From the NCBI GenBank assembly GCA_030152675.1, contig JASLIY010000328.1, positions 1-9,913 on the forward strand: a DNA stretch of 9,913 nt, read 5' to 3'. A program made the translations under genes and the position numbers. The notes under the pieces were generated by a model, which ran no database searches, had not been told where the DNA came from, and saw nothing but the letters and a program-made list of their open reading frames with translations. This document shows positions 1 through 6,814 of the stretch, in pieces (position 1 is the first letter of the stretch; every line of letters begins with the position of its first letter). The stretch comes from Acinetobacter sp. (GTDB lineage: Bacteria > Pseudomonadota > Gammaproteobacteria > Pseudomonadales > Moraxellaceae).

Positions 1-1
1 C

Positions 2-379
2 GCTTCTCTTTCTCAAGAACGCGCCACGCTGAATGAAAAGCAAGACGTTCATGCTTGTTTAAAAGTGGTGCACGAAGCCCTTCAAGATGTGAAAGCGAAA
101 GACATCCTTGAAATGGATGTAAGTCGCATCAGTAATGTTTCTGACGCAATCGTGATTGCGAGCGGAACATCCACCCGTCATGTTAAAGCATTGGCTAACA
201 ACGTTGCTGATGAGGCACGTAAAGCTGGTTTCCGCCCATTAGGTATTGAAGGTGAACGTGATGCAGAATGGATCCTTATCGATCTAGGCTACGTCGTGGT
301 CCACGTCATGTTACCGACAGCGCGTAAGTTTTATGACTTAGAAAGTCTATGGCGCGTCAGCCCCGAATCGGTGGCATAA
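2..379 (+). CDS. rsfS: Ribosome silencing factor RsfS (Iojap/DUF143 family), 5' end outside window
   Basis: RsfS binds ribosomal protein uL14 on the 50S subunit and blocks joining with 30S, lowering translation when nutrients are short; it acts in the cytosol. The reading frame is open from base 2, giving 125 visible residues plus a TAA stop, and the family signatures are clear: SDAIVIASGTSTRHVKALA, then GIEGERDAEWILIDLG, then VVVHVMLPTARKFYDLESLW. A GTG at 65 could be read as a start, but in-frame codons upstream (reading ...LNEKQDVHACLK) continue the Acinetobacter-type N-terminus, so the true start lies left of base 1 and the gene is only partial here. In many genomes rsfS sits between nadD and rlmH; here nothing co-directional follows and the gene ends in a terminator facing amt. 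The identification is firm; only the exact start is unseen. Confidence 0.95.
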   Translation, partial: ASLSQERATLNEKQDVHACLKVVHEALQDVKAKDILEMDVSRISNVSDAIVIASGTSTRHVKALANNVADEARKAGFRPLGIEGERDAEWILIDLGYVVVHVMLPTARKFYDLESLWRVSPESVA

Positions 380-390
380 GCTAAGAGAGC

Positions 391-418
391 AAAAGCGACT
401 GTTGGAGTCGCTTTTTTT
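391..418 (+). terminator. Rho-independent terminator after rsfS, probably bidirectional
   Basis: A perfect stem AGCGACT/AGTCGCT (394-400 with 406-412) has a 5-nt loop and runs into seven T's at 412-418, only 12 bp after the rsfS stop. Flanking A's (391-393) pair with the T's and give the opposite strand a shorter T4 tail, so it may also stop the convergent amt transcript. Confidence 0.9.
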
Positions 419-492
419 ATGCTTGGTTTTTAGATATAGAGGCTTATATCGGGCGCGTTCGCAACAAAACAGTTCTACGTTGTAGTTCCGTA

Positions 493-1785
493 CTACAGTA
501 TTAACTTGTTGTTTTGATGCGGCTTAGCATCTGACTTAGGCTGATCTTGCGGGATCATATTTTGATTCAACAATACCTGCTTTAAAGAATAATTGGCGAT
601 AAATTTAAACAACAGCAATGCCAAGCCAAAGCTCCACACAAAGGTCACCAACACACCCAGCATCTGTGCATACAAACTGATTTTCGGCATATGCGAAGCC
701 AGTGCAGAATGATAATAAAGCGCCAGCGCAATGGTTCCCCACACGCCACAAACGCCATGAATCACCAACACATCGACAATGTTTTTCGCCCCGATCCAAC
801 GCTTGAATAATGCAGGTAAAACATAGACCAACAATCCAGCAATCGCCCCGATCCACACAGCCCCAGAAACAGTAACCAAACCACCACTGGCGGTAATCGC
901 AACTAACCCACCCAATGCAGCTTTGATGATCAACTCAAGACTTGGCCCATGCTTACGTAGCAGTGAAATCACACTTACCGCGATCACAGCAGCAATCAAA
1001 GTCGAGATAGTATTCAACACCACATCTTGGATATCGACTCGCATCGCCATGATATAGCTGACATTGAGACCTGACCACGCCAACCACAAGATAAATCCAG
1101 CCAAGGCCATGGCCAACAATTTATAGTCACTAAACAAGATGTCTTTGCGGCGCAACTGTTCTTGCTGCTCTTTGCCCATGGCGCAGTAACCGGCCAAGAC
1201 AATCCATGCTGCAGCCGAATGCACCACGCTGGCGCCGGCAAAATCAAAAAAGCCAAGCCGTCTTAAAAAGCCTTGAGACATGATAAATCCACCCCAAACC
1301 CAACGGCTCATGATGGAAAAAATCAGAAATGAAATAAACAGTGCAATCCACCAATACTGAGCAAGACTGATGGTTTTTGGAATAATTCGACTCACCACCA
1401 TGGTAATCGTGGTTGCCATCAAGACATAGAAAAACAGTAAATTCCAATGCCAACTTTGCAAAGGCACACCGATATGAACTTGGTCACCCCAGCCAAATAA
1501 CATCAAGGCATAGCTCATCAGCACGTACAGGACATTGCCTGCCAATGCAGCTAAAAAGTTGATACAGCACATGGAAAATGTTTTGGCCTGCGGGTCATAG
1601 CCCCCTTCGATGATGGCAAAGCCTACTTGCATCAGCATCACGAAGAGCCCACCCAACAGCAATAGCATATAGTCTGGGGCAACATTTACAGCTTGGATAT
1701 CATCCACAGACCAGTTGGCATAGCCCGCTGTTGAAGACAATAGGGTTGCAAGCATGACCACTGCAAAGTATTGAAATACTTTCAT
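493..1785 (-). CDS. Divergent Amt/Mep/Rh-family ammonium channel
   Basis: This is an inner-membrane ammonium/ammonia channel of the Amt family, 430 aa from the ATG, close to the usual length. A TTG six bases upstream (1791) is also in frame. The SD-like AAGGAA (1796-1801) lies 10 nt from the ATG and 4 nt from the TTG; I prefer the ATG. Residues 1-23 look like a signal peptide, as in E. coli AmtB, followed by about 11 hydrophobic segments. Family hallmarks are MQVGFAIIEGG (52-62), VWGG (W164, AmtB Trp148), DFAGASVVH (Asp181, His189; AmtB Asp160, His168) and HGVCGVWG (His343; AmtB His318). By eye alignment the phenylalanine gate is changed: Phe107 to Met123 and Phe215 to Leu240. AmtB Ser219 of the recruitment site is Tyr244. 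The C-tail is Gln/Asn/Lys-rich and lacks the conserved GLD...HGE stretch used in GlnK gating, and no glnK is adjacent. Transport may therefore differ from classical AmtB; the family is certain, the substrate less so. Confidence 0.88.
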   Translation of the reverse strand: MKVFQYFAVVMLATLLSSTAGYANWSVDDIQAVNVAPDYMLLLLGGLFVMLMQVGFAIIEGGYDPQAKTFSMCCINFLAALAGNVLYVLMSYALMLFGWGDQVHIGVPLQSWHWNLLFFYVLMATTITMVVSRIIPKTISLAQYWWIALFISFLIFSIMSRWVWGGFIMSQGFLRRLGFFDFAGASVVHSAAAWIVLAGYCAMGKEQQEQLRRKDILFSDYKLLAMALAGFILWLAWSGLNVSYIMAMRVDIQDVVLNTISTLIAAVIAVSVISLLRKHGPSLELIIKAALGGLVAITASGGLVTVSGAVWIGAIAGLLVYVLPALFKRWIGAKNIVDVLVIHGVCGVWGTIALALYYHSALASHMPKISLYAQMLGVLVTFVWSFGLALLLFKFIANYSLKQVLLNQNMIPQDQPKSDAKPHQNNKLIL

Positions 1786-1908
1786 AAGCAAGCGGTTCCT
1801 TCAGTATTGAAATATTCCGATCTATGTCTTTACACTTTACTTATAAAAACAACACACTTTGTTTAATTACATTTACGAAAAACTTGCAAATCTTAGCATA
1901 ACTGAACA

Positions 1909-1937
1909 AATCTAAGGAAGTACTGATTATTTTTCAA
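1909..1937 (-). promoter_or_regulatory. Candidate sigma70 promoter for the amt gene
   Basis: Read on the - strand, TTGAAA (1932-1937) is followed after exactly 17 bp by TAGATT (1909-1914), matching the -35 and -10 consensus at 5 of 6 and 4 of 6 positions. It would give a leader of about 115 nt before the ATG at 1785. I looked for a sigma54 GG-N10-GC element, common before nitrogen genes, and found none. The match is by eye in AT-rich DNA, so chance is possible. Confidence 0.35.
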
Positions 1938-1957
1938 CACCTTTTATGCGGTACTGA
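1920..1957. repeat. Direct repeat GTACTGA flanking the amt promoter -35
   Basis: GTACTGA occurs at 1920-1926 and again at 1951-1957, 31 bp apart (about three helical turns), on either side of the candidate -35 at 1932-1937. A further TACTGA lies inverted at 1801-1806. The spacing fits two protein contacts on one DNA face, but a 7-bp repeat can arise by chance and no known regulator is implied. Confidence 0.3.
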
Positions 1958-2092
1958 ATATATTTTAAGCAGCTTGGCTTTATCAACCATTCGTTAAAAG
2001 CTGCGAACCAAAATAATTTTATTAAAAAACAAGTGACTTACGACACAAAATACAGCGATCAAAACTTCAACATTTAACTTTTAGGCCTCAAC

Positions 2093-2117
2093 AAAAAAAC
2101 CACCCGAAGGTGGTTTT
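2093..2117 (-). terminator. Rho-independent terminator of the pnt operon
   Basis: On the - strand a perfect stem AAAACCACC/GGTGGTTTT closes a TTCG tetraloop (C-UUCG-G, an unusually stable loop), and the T-tract runs on to seven T's (2093-2099). It lies about 107 nt past the pntB stop, so the transcript carries a 3' UTR that includes a small palindrome GTGAGACTCAC (2210-2220). Confidence 0.9.
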
Positions 2118-2223
2118 AAAGTCAGTTCGATATATAGGCTATGCATTATATTGAACAGTGAAGATTCAATCCTGTCATACTGCTTAAGTGGTGAGCACTC
2201 AGGGTTGCGGTGAGACTCACAAC

Positions 2224-3678
2224 TTAGTGGCCTGCTCCATTAATTGCCTTGGTCATGTCTTCAACCACTTTCTTGGCATCACCGAAAACCATCATGGTTT
2301 TGTCGTTATAGAACAAGTCATTATCTAGACCTGCATAACCGGTCGCCATAGAGCGCTTGATCACCATAATCGTGCGTGCTTTATGTGCTTCTAGGATCGG
2401 CATGCCGTAGATCGGTGAGCTCGGATCATCTTTGGCTGCAGGGTTGACCACGTCATTGGCCCCGATCACCAACACCACATCTGTGGCAGGAAAGTCAGAG
2501 TTGATCTCATCCATTTCCAAGATATCTTCATACGGCACATCAGCTTCAGCCAACAACACGTTCATATGTCCTGGCATACGACCTGCAACCGGATGGATCG
2601 CAAAACGCACGGTAACACCCTGTTCTTTAAGTAAATTGGCCAACTCTTTAACCGCATTTTGTGCACGACCTTGCGCCATACCATAACCCGGTACAATCAC
2701 CACGCTATCGGCATTCGACATCAAGAAGCCGGCATCGTCCGCAGAACCTGAGCGATGGTTACGTTGTACTTGATCGCCGTTACTCGCCGCTGCAACCGCT
2801 GTACCGCCCATGGCACCACCAAACAAAACGTTGATGATCGAACGGTTCATCGCCTTACACATGATATAAGACAAGATCGCACCAGAAGAACCAACCAAAG
2901 AACCTGCCACGATCAGCATGTTGTTTTCTAAAGTAAAACCAATACCTGCTGCGGCCCAGCCCGAGAATGAGTTGAGTAATGACACCACCACTGGCATATC
3001 GCCGCCACCAACGGGTGCAATCCAAACCCAACCAAAGATCAGCGCCAAAACCGTCATCGCCCAGAAGGCTTGCATGCTGGCTGTGCTAAAGAAGTAGATC
3101 CCACACGCCAACATAGCGATAAAAATCAAGGCTTGTAAAGGTTTCACCCAAGCACCAGAAATGGTTTTGGCCCATTTCTTTGCAGCCAATTTCCCATAAG
3201 CAAATACAGATGCAGTAAAGGTAATCGCACCAACAAAGCAACCGACAAACAATTCAAATAAATGAATTTTGTTCATGTGGCTATGTTCAACACCCGCTGC
3301 ATTCAGCGCGGATTCATGCTGGCCAAACAAGCGAATTAATTCGTTGTTGTGCAAGATCGCAGCAATCGCAATCAATACCGCAGCCAAACCCACCAATGAG
3401 TGCATTAACGCAACCGTTTCAGGCATTTGCGTCATCGGTACTGTGCGTGCACGAGCGATCCCGACCACTGCCCCAAGCAGCATCGCGCCACCAATCATCC
3501 AAAATACCGGATGATCCGCCACAAAGAAGGTGGTGACCACGGCGATCGCCATAGCGATCATGCCATAACGGTTGCCTTGAATGGCCGTCTTTGGACCAGA
3601 CAAACCACGAAGGGTTAAGATAAATAAGATCGCCCCAACCAGGTACAACCAATTTGCATTTTCTTGAATAAATTCCAT
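2224..3678 (-). CDS. pntB: NAD(P) transhydrogenase subunit beta
   Basis: PntB forms the proton channel together with the small alpha-2 subunit and carries the NADP(H)-binding domain III of the proton-translocating transhydrogenase. The enzyme makes NADPH from NADH and NADP+ using the proton gradient at the inner membrane. At 484 aa it is full length. Residues 1-290 are hydrophobic domain II, with the conserved His93 in VALMHSLVGLAA (E. coli His91), Asn236 in LLNSFSGW, and GSSGAILSYIMCKAMNRS (263-280). A polar linker near 300-320 leads to domain III: PGYGMAQGRAQ (330-340), RFAIHPVAGRMPGHMNVLLAEA (358-379), VIGANDVVNPAAKDDP (404-419) and KRSMATGYAG (441-450), all typical. An AAGGG Shine-Dalgarno (3686-3690) sits 7 nt before the ATG and directly after the pntAB stop. 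It is the last gene of the operon. Confidence 0.97.
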   Translation of the reverse strand: MEFIQENANWLYLVGAILFILTLRGLSGPKTAIQGNRYGMIAMAIAVVTTFFVADHPVFWMIGGAMLLGAVVGIARARTVPMTQMPETVALMHSLVGLAAVLIAIAAILHNNELIRLFGQHESALNAAGVEHSHMNKIHLFELFVGCFVGAITFTASVFAYGKLAAKKWAKTISGAWVKPLQALIFIAMLACGIYFFSTASMQAFWAMTVLALIFGWVWIAPVGGGDMPVVVSLLNSFSGWAAAGIGFTLENNMLIVAGSLVGSSGAILSYIMCKAMNRSIINVLFGGAMGGTAVAAASNGDQVQRNHRSGSADDAGFLMSNADSVVIVPGYGMAQGRAQNAVKELANLLKEQGVTVRFAIHPVAGRMPGHMNVLLAEADVPYEDILEMDEINSDFPATDVVLVIGANDVVNPAAKDDPSSPIYGMPILEAHKARTIMVIKRSMATGYAGLDNDLFYNDKTMMVFGDAKKVVEDMTKAINGAGH

Positions 3679-3690
3679 CTCAATGCCCTT

Positions 3691-4005
3691 TTATTTTTTC
3701 TGCTTCGGCTTAAACATTTCCAGCATGCGCGCTGTCACTGCGAAACCACCAAAAATATTGATACTGGCCAAGAACACCGCAATGGCACCAAGGACACTGA
3801 TGATATTTACGCTTTGAAAAGCAACATTGGCCTCGATTCCAACCACGGGCATACCCACGGTTTGCAACATCGCACCGACGATAATGATCGAAGACAATGC
3901 ATTGGTGACCGCCATCAATGGCGTATGTAAGGCAGGCGTCACGCCCCAGACCACGTAATAGCCCACAAAAATGGCCAATACGAAAATTGTTATTGTTTCA
4001 ACCAT
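3691..4005 (-). CDS. pntAB: NAD(P) transhydrogenase subunit alpha, part 2 (membrane)
   Basis: This is the small membrane part of the alpha subunit, 104 aa, which in E. coli is the C-terminal end of a fused PntA but here is its own gene, as in Rhodospirillum rubrum. It supplies the first helices of the proton-conducting domain II and pairs with PntB. The family signatures [20 protein letters not shown] (20-39) and [16 protein letters not shown] (79-94) are intact, with about three hydrophobic segments and a basic tail (KPKQKK). It lies 11 bp from pntAA. The AAGGAG Shine-Dalgarno (4013-4018) overlaps the TAA stop of pntAA, pointing to coupled translation that would hold subunits in step. Confidence 0.96.
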   Translation of the reverse strand: MVETITIFVLAIFVGYYVVWGVTPALHTPLMAVTNALSSIIIVGAMLQTVGMPVVGIEANVAFQSVNIISVLGAIAVFLASINIFGGFAVTARMLEMFKPKQKK

Positions 4006-4016
4006 GAACTGTCTCC

Positions 4017-5144
4017 TTAACCACGCTTTAACAGCACTTGACCGGCATGAGTAACCAATAGGGCTTTGTGGATTTCATCCTCTTGATTGATGGCAAAAGC
4101 GTTTGCTTGATCAAACAAGGTCTCGACAAAATTAAATACGTTACGTGCATAGAGCGCCGATGCTTCGGTCGACAAAGTCGCAGGAATATTGGGAATCCCC
4201 AAGATCTTGACACCATTGTCCGTGACCACGTTTTCACCACAGCGGGAGCCTTCTACGTTGCCACCCGTTTCTACCGCCATATCGAGGACGATCGAACCCG
4301 GTTTCATTTTGGCAATGGTTTCGGCTTTGATTAAGCGCGGTGCATCACGACCTGGCAACAATGCGGTGGTAATCACGATGTCAGCATTGGCCACAGCTTT
4401 ATCCACGATGATGGCCTGATCCTTGATGTATTGCTCACCCGGCATCCAGCCATAGCCATTTTTGGCGGCATCTGCTGCTTTTTGTTTTTCTTCGTCAGAC
4501 ATTGGTACGTCTAACCATTTTCCACCGAGAGACTCGACCTGATCACGTGCGGTTGGACGTAAGTCCGTCGCCTCAACCACGGCACCTAAACGTTTGGCCG
4601 TAGCGATGGCCTGTAGACCTGCCACCCCGACCCCCATGATCACCACACGTGCCGGTTTGACGGTACCTGCAGCGGTCATCAACATCGGGAACATGCGTTG
4701 ATACTCTGCCGCTGCCAACAGCACGGATTTATATCCTGCGAGGTTGGCTTGGGAAGACAACACGTCCATGTTCTGTGCGCGTGACAAGGTGCGTGGTAAG
4801 AGCTCCAAGGCAAATGCAGAAACGTTTTGTGCAGCAAACTGCTCAAGCTCTGTATTGCGGTAGGGATCAAACATCGCAATCACGGTACTGTTGGCGGGAA
4901 GTTTTTGAATTTCCTCACCCTGCGGTGAACGGACTTTCAAAATAATATCGCTGCTCGTATAAGCATCTTCCGTGATGGTTGCGCCGACCTGTTCATACGC
5001 GCTGTCAATATAGGCGGCTTTGACACCCGCACCACGTTCAATGACCACACGATGACCAGCATTGATCAACTTTTTGACTGTCTCTGGCGTCGCTGCGACA
5101 CGATTTTCACCGACGACCGTTTCAGTTGGGATTCCGATCTGCAT
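4017..5144 (-). CDS. pntAA: NAD(P) transhydrogenase subunit alpha, part 1 (NAD-binding)
   Basis: This is soluble domain I of transhydrogenase, 375 aa, which binds NAD(H) on the cytoplasmic face and exchanges hydride with domain III of PntB. The alanine dehydrogenase/PNT N-terminal part ([20 protein letters not shown], 4-23) is followed by the loop [19 protein letters not shown] (121-139) that contributes to the dI/dIII interface. The Rossmann motif GVGVAGLQA is at 171-179 and the ribose-binding acidic residue at Asp194 (EATDLRP). The late conserved blocks [14 protein letters not shown] (283-296) and [15 protein letters not shown] (311-325) are present. The start is well set: GAGGAA lies 5 nt before the ATG. 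It is the first gene of a three-gene operon ending at the terminator near 2100. A perfect palindrome about 35 bp upstream may regulate the operon. Confidence 0.97.
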   Translation of the reverse strand: MQIGIPTETVVGENRVAATPETVKKLINAGHRVVIERGAGVKAAYIDSAYEQVGATITEDAYTSSDIILKVRSPQGEEIQKLPANSTVIAMFDPYRNTELEQFAAQNVSAFALELLPRTLSRAQNMDVLSSQANLAGYKSVLLAAAEYQRMFPMLMTAAGTVKPARVVIMGVGVAGLQAIATAKRLGAVVEATDLRPTARDQVESLGGKWLDVPMSDEEKQKAADAAKNGYGWMPGEQYIKDQAIIVDKAVANADIVITTALLPGRDAPRLIKAETIAKMKPGSIVLDMAVETGGNVEGSRCGENVVTDNGVKILGIPNIPATLSTEASALYARNVFNFVETLFDQANAFAINQEDEIHKALLVTHAGQVLLKRG

Positions 5145-5178
5145 GAGCGTTCCTCAAGCTAATATTTCTTCAAGTCAA

Positions 5179-5195
5179 CATTGCAAAATGCAATG
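5179..5195. promoter_or_regulatory. Perfect palindrome in the pnt leader, possible operator
   Basis: CATTGCAAAATGCAATG is a perfect inverted repeat with 7-bp arms and an AAA centre, 34-50 bp upstream of the pntAA start codon. On the - strand a -10-like TATAAC (5205-5210) lies 9 bp further upstream, so the palindrome would sit at about +1 to +20 of the pnt transcript, a classic repressor position. I found no good -35 for that -10. It could instead form a small hairpin in the leader RNA, but with no T-run it is not a terminator. The cognate regulator is unknown. Confidence 0.45.
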
Positions 5196-5751
5196 CTTCC
5201 CCCGGTTATACTTTGTTCTGAATTTTTGGATTCTAATTGAACTATTTTAAAATACTACCCACTATTTATTTAATAAATACCCACATTTTGACCGATTCGT
5301 TCATCAAAACGGCTGTTTAAGCTGTGTTTTTTGTGTTTTCGGCTCAAATTGACTAGAGTTTAACCATGTTAAGCCAGCAGGATGACCTATCCGATCCGAT
5401 CAGCTGTTTTGCAGCAAAAAACCGCATATTTAGGTGAGGTAAATCTACAAAGCAACTGGCTAATTTGACAGAAAAGTAACGCCATAGCACTGCGGCTTAA
5501 GTCAACTGAGCACTGATGAGGACTGGATTTGCTGAGCTCAAAATACTGTAATTGACTTTTCTGCCCAAATCATCGGCATGATTCTTTATATTTTCATTGC
5601 AGCACAGCAGCAGCTCAATTCAACCCTCAATCAAACAGCAATCACAGCCAGCTCAAGTGTGACCGAATTCAATGCGATCAATCACTTAAAGACTAGCTAT
5701 CCAAATCATATGCTTTGAAATAATATTTGTATAAAAAGCGCATTTGCCATT
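5196..5751. other. Long gap without a convincing gene
   Basis: This is most of the 730-bp space between the divergent pntAA and the DMT transporter gene. No open frame has both length and a ribosome binding site. The best small one, 5578-5718 (46 codons), has none and matches nothing I know. An inverted repeat at 5469-5563 and a weak hairpin GCTG-N5-CAGC near 5402 are the only structures noted. Such a length is generous for two promoters, so a small RNA or a decayed gene is possible but not shown. Confidence 0.5.
5469..5563. repeat. Spaced inverted repeat CAGAAAAGT / ACTTTTCTG
   Basis: CAGAAAAGT (5469-5477) recurs in perfect inversion at 5555-5563, and both copies are preceded by related ATTTG sequence when read in the same sense, so the similarity extends to about 15 bases with an indel. 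A second, inner pair AAGTCAA (near 5498) / TTGACTT (5553-5559) competes for part of the same arm, and AGCACTG is directly repeated in the loop. It could be a paired regulator site or the closing stem of a structured RNA; function unknown. Confidence 0.35.
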
Positions 5752-5780
5752 TTGACGCTTGATGGTGAAGTTAATTTATT
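5752..5780 (+). promoter_or_regulatory. Candidate sigma70 promoter for the DMT-ldcA pair
   Basis: TTGACG (5752-5757) and TTTATT (5775-5780) are separated by exactly 17 bp and match the -35 and -10 consensus at 5 and 4 of 6 positions. Transcription would begin about 90 nt before the preferred start codon at 5876. The call is by eye in AT-rich DNA. Confidence 0.35.
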
Positions 5781-5875
5781 GATCTTTAATCTTAAAATGC
5801 ACCATTTTAAAGCAGAACCAGATTGCCACAGATATGTTAGGCTGCAACTGGCGCAGAAACAGATTGAACCACCGC

Positions 5876-6802
5876 ATGCAACTCAATATTTCGCAAAAAC
5901 AAATCGGCTCGCTCTGTGCGATCGCAGCCGCTTTTTTGTTTAGCAGTAAAGCCATCTTTATCAAACAAGCCTATGCTCTGTCTGCGTTGGCCGATGCCAC
6001 CACACTGATGGCGCTACGGATGCTCAGTGCGCTACCGTTTTTCTTACTGATCTGTTGGCTGTTTAGACACAACAATCGTGGTATCGCGGCCAAGGATTGG
6101 GCGTTGTTATGGGTCGCAGGGCTCATGGGCTATTATCTGGCCAGCTGGCTGGACTTTGTTGGCCTGATGTTTATCAGTGCCTCACTGGAACGGATTATTT
6201 TATTTCTCTATCCGACCTTAACGGTATTGGCCTCAAGTGTGATTTACCGGCAAAAGCTCAGCCTAAAAACCCTACTGGCAATTGGGCTCAGTTATGGTGG
6301 AACGGTATTGGTTATGTTGCAAGAACAAAGTCTTGCGCCAAAACAAGATCATTTTTGGCTAGGTGCCAGTTTGGTGTTTGCCAGTGCCATCGCCTTTGCC
6401 AGTTATTTATTGCTCACACCGCGCTTGATCCAACGCTTTGGTTCGTGGAACTTTACCGGTCTGGCTTTGAGCATCGCCTGTCTCGGTACTCTGCTGCATT
6501 ATGCGATCGTGACACCACAACCGCTGGGGCTATTGCGACAACTGCCTGTCGGCGTCATCGGCTATGGCATCGGGCTTGGGATCTTGGTCACAGTATTGCC
6601 AACGATCTTGCTGATGCAAGGCATACAACGTTTGGGCGCATCACAGTCCGCCATGATCGCCTCGATCGGTCCGATCTTGACCATCTTGTTGGCGGTGGCT
6701 TTTTTGGGTGAGCAACTCAATGCGTTACAATGGCTGGGCTGTTGCTTGAATATCATCGGTATTATGATGATTACCTTATCAAAAAAGAAACTCCTCCCTT
6801 AA
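5876..6802 (+). CDS. EamA/DMT-superfamily transporter
   Basis: This is an inner-membrane drug/metabolite transporter-superfamily protein, about 10 hydrophobic segments arranged as two EamA repeats, 308 aa from this start. Segment 1 (IGSLCAIAAAFLFSSKAIFIKQ) and the ASLERIILFLYPTLTVL stretch at the end of the first repeat are typical, as is the end of the second (IGPILTILLAVAFLGEQLNALQWLGCCLNIIGI). Members export amino acids, nucleotides or other small metabolites; the substrate cannot be read from sequence. An in-frame ATG at 5834 would add 14 basic, polar residues. Neither start has a clear Shine-Dalgarno, and I chose 5876 because it places the first membrane helix at the usual distance. The ldcA gene follows after 12 bp, so the two are probably co-transcribed, which hints at a cell-wall peptide link without proving it. 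Confidence 0.85.
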   Translation: MQLNISQKQIGSLCAIAAAFLFSSKAIFIKQAYALSALADATTLMALRMLSALPFFLLICWLFRHNNRGIAAKDWALLWVAGLMGYYLASWLDFVGLMFISASLERIILFLYPTLTVLASSVIYRQKLSLKTLLAIGLSYGGTVLVMLQEQSLAPKQDHFWLGASLVFASAIAFASYLLLTPRLIQRFGSWNFTGLALSIACLGTLLHYAIVTPQPLGLLRQLPVGVIGYGIGLGILVTVLPTILLMQGIQRLGASQSAMIASIGPILTILLAVAFLGEQLNALQWLGCCLNIIGIMMITLSKKKLLP

Positions 6803-6814
6803 TTCGGACTTTTT

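Larger units (their letters stand above)
1786..2092. other. AT-rich intergenic region upstream of amt
   Basis: No gene-like open frame is visible here. Besides the candidate promoter and GTACTGA repeats, it holds an inverted repeat GCAGCTT (1969-1975) / AAGCTGC (1998-2004) with a 22-nt loop, which lacks a T-run and so is not a typical terminator. The rest is AT-rich and unremarkable. Confidence 0.6.

Noticed and set aside
65..379. GTG at 65 as the rsfS start
   Set aside because: The frame is open and RsfS-like upstream to base 2; the homologous N-terminus continues past the window edge.
433..450. Inverted repeat GATATA/TATATC between rsfS and amt
   Set aside because: AT-rich 6-bp stem without a T-run on either strand; no function supported.
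481..497. TGTAGT/ACTACA hairpin over the amt stop codon as a terminator
   Set aside because: The stem is short and the nearest T-run on the - strand is about 15 nt away; the stronger hairpin at 391-418 can serve both genes.
1880..1905. Sigma54-like TGC...TTGC on the - strand before amt
   Set aside because: The required GG-N10-GC spacing is not met; there is no GG at the -24 position.
5402..5420. GCTG-N5-CAGC next to A6 as a terminator
   Set aside because: Only a 4-bp stem, and the homopolymer run is on the wrong side for - strand transcription while no + strand gene lies upstream.
5366..5437. 23-codon open frame starting MLSQQ
   Set aside because: Very short, no Shine-Dalgarno and no family resemblance.
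5578..5718. 46-codon open frame in the gap before the DMT gene
   Set aside because: No ribosome binding site, no recognisable family, and length expected by chance; kept only as a remark in the gap entry.
6097..6711. A 204-codon open frame inside the DMT gene in another + frame
   Set aside because: Composition is His/Arg/Thr/Cys-rich with no family motif; the overlapping frame is a clear EamA membrane protein.
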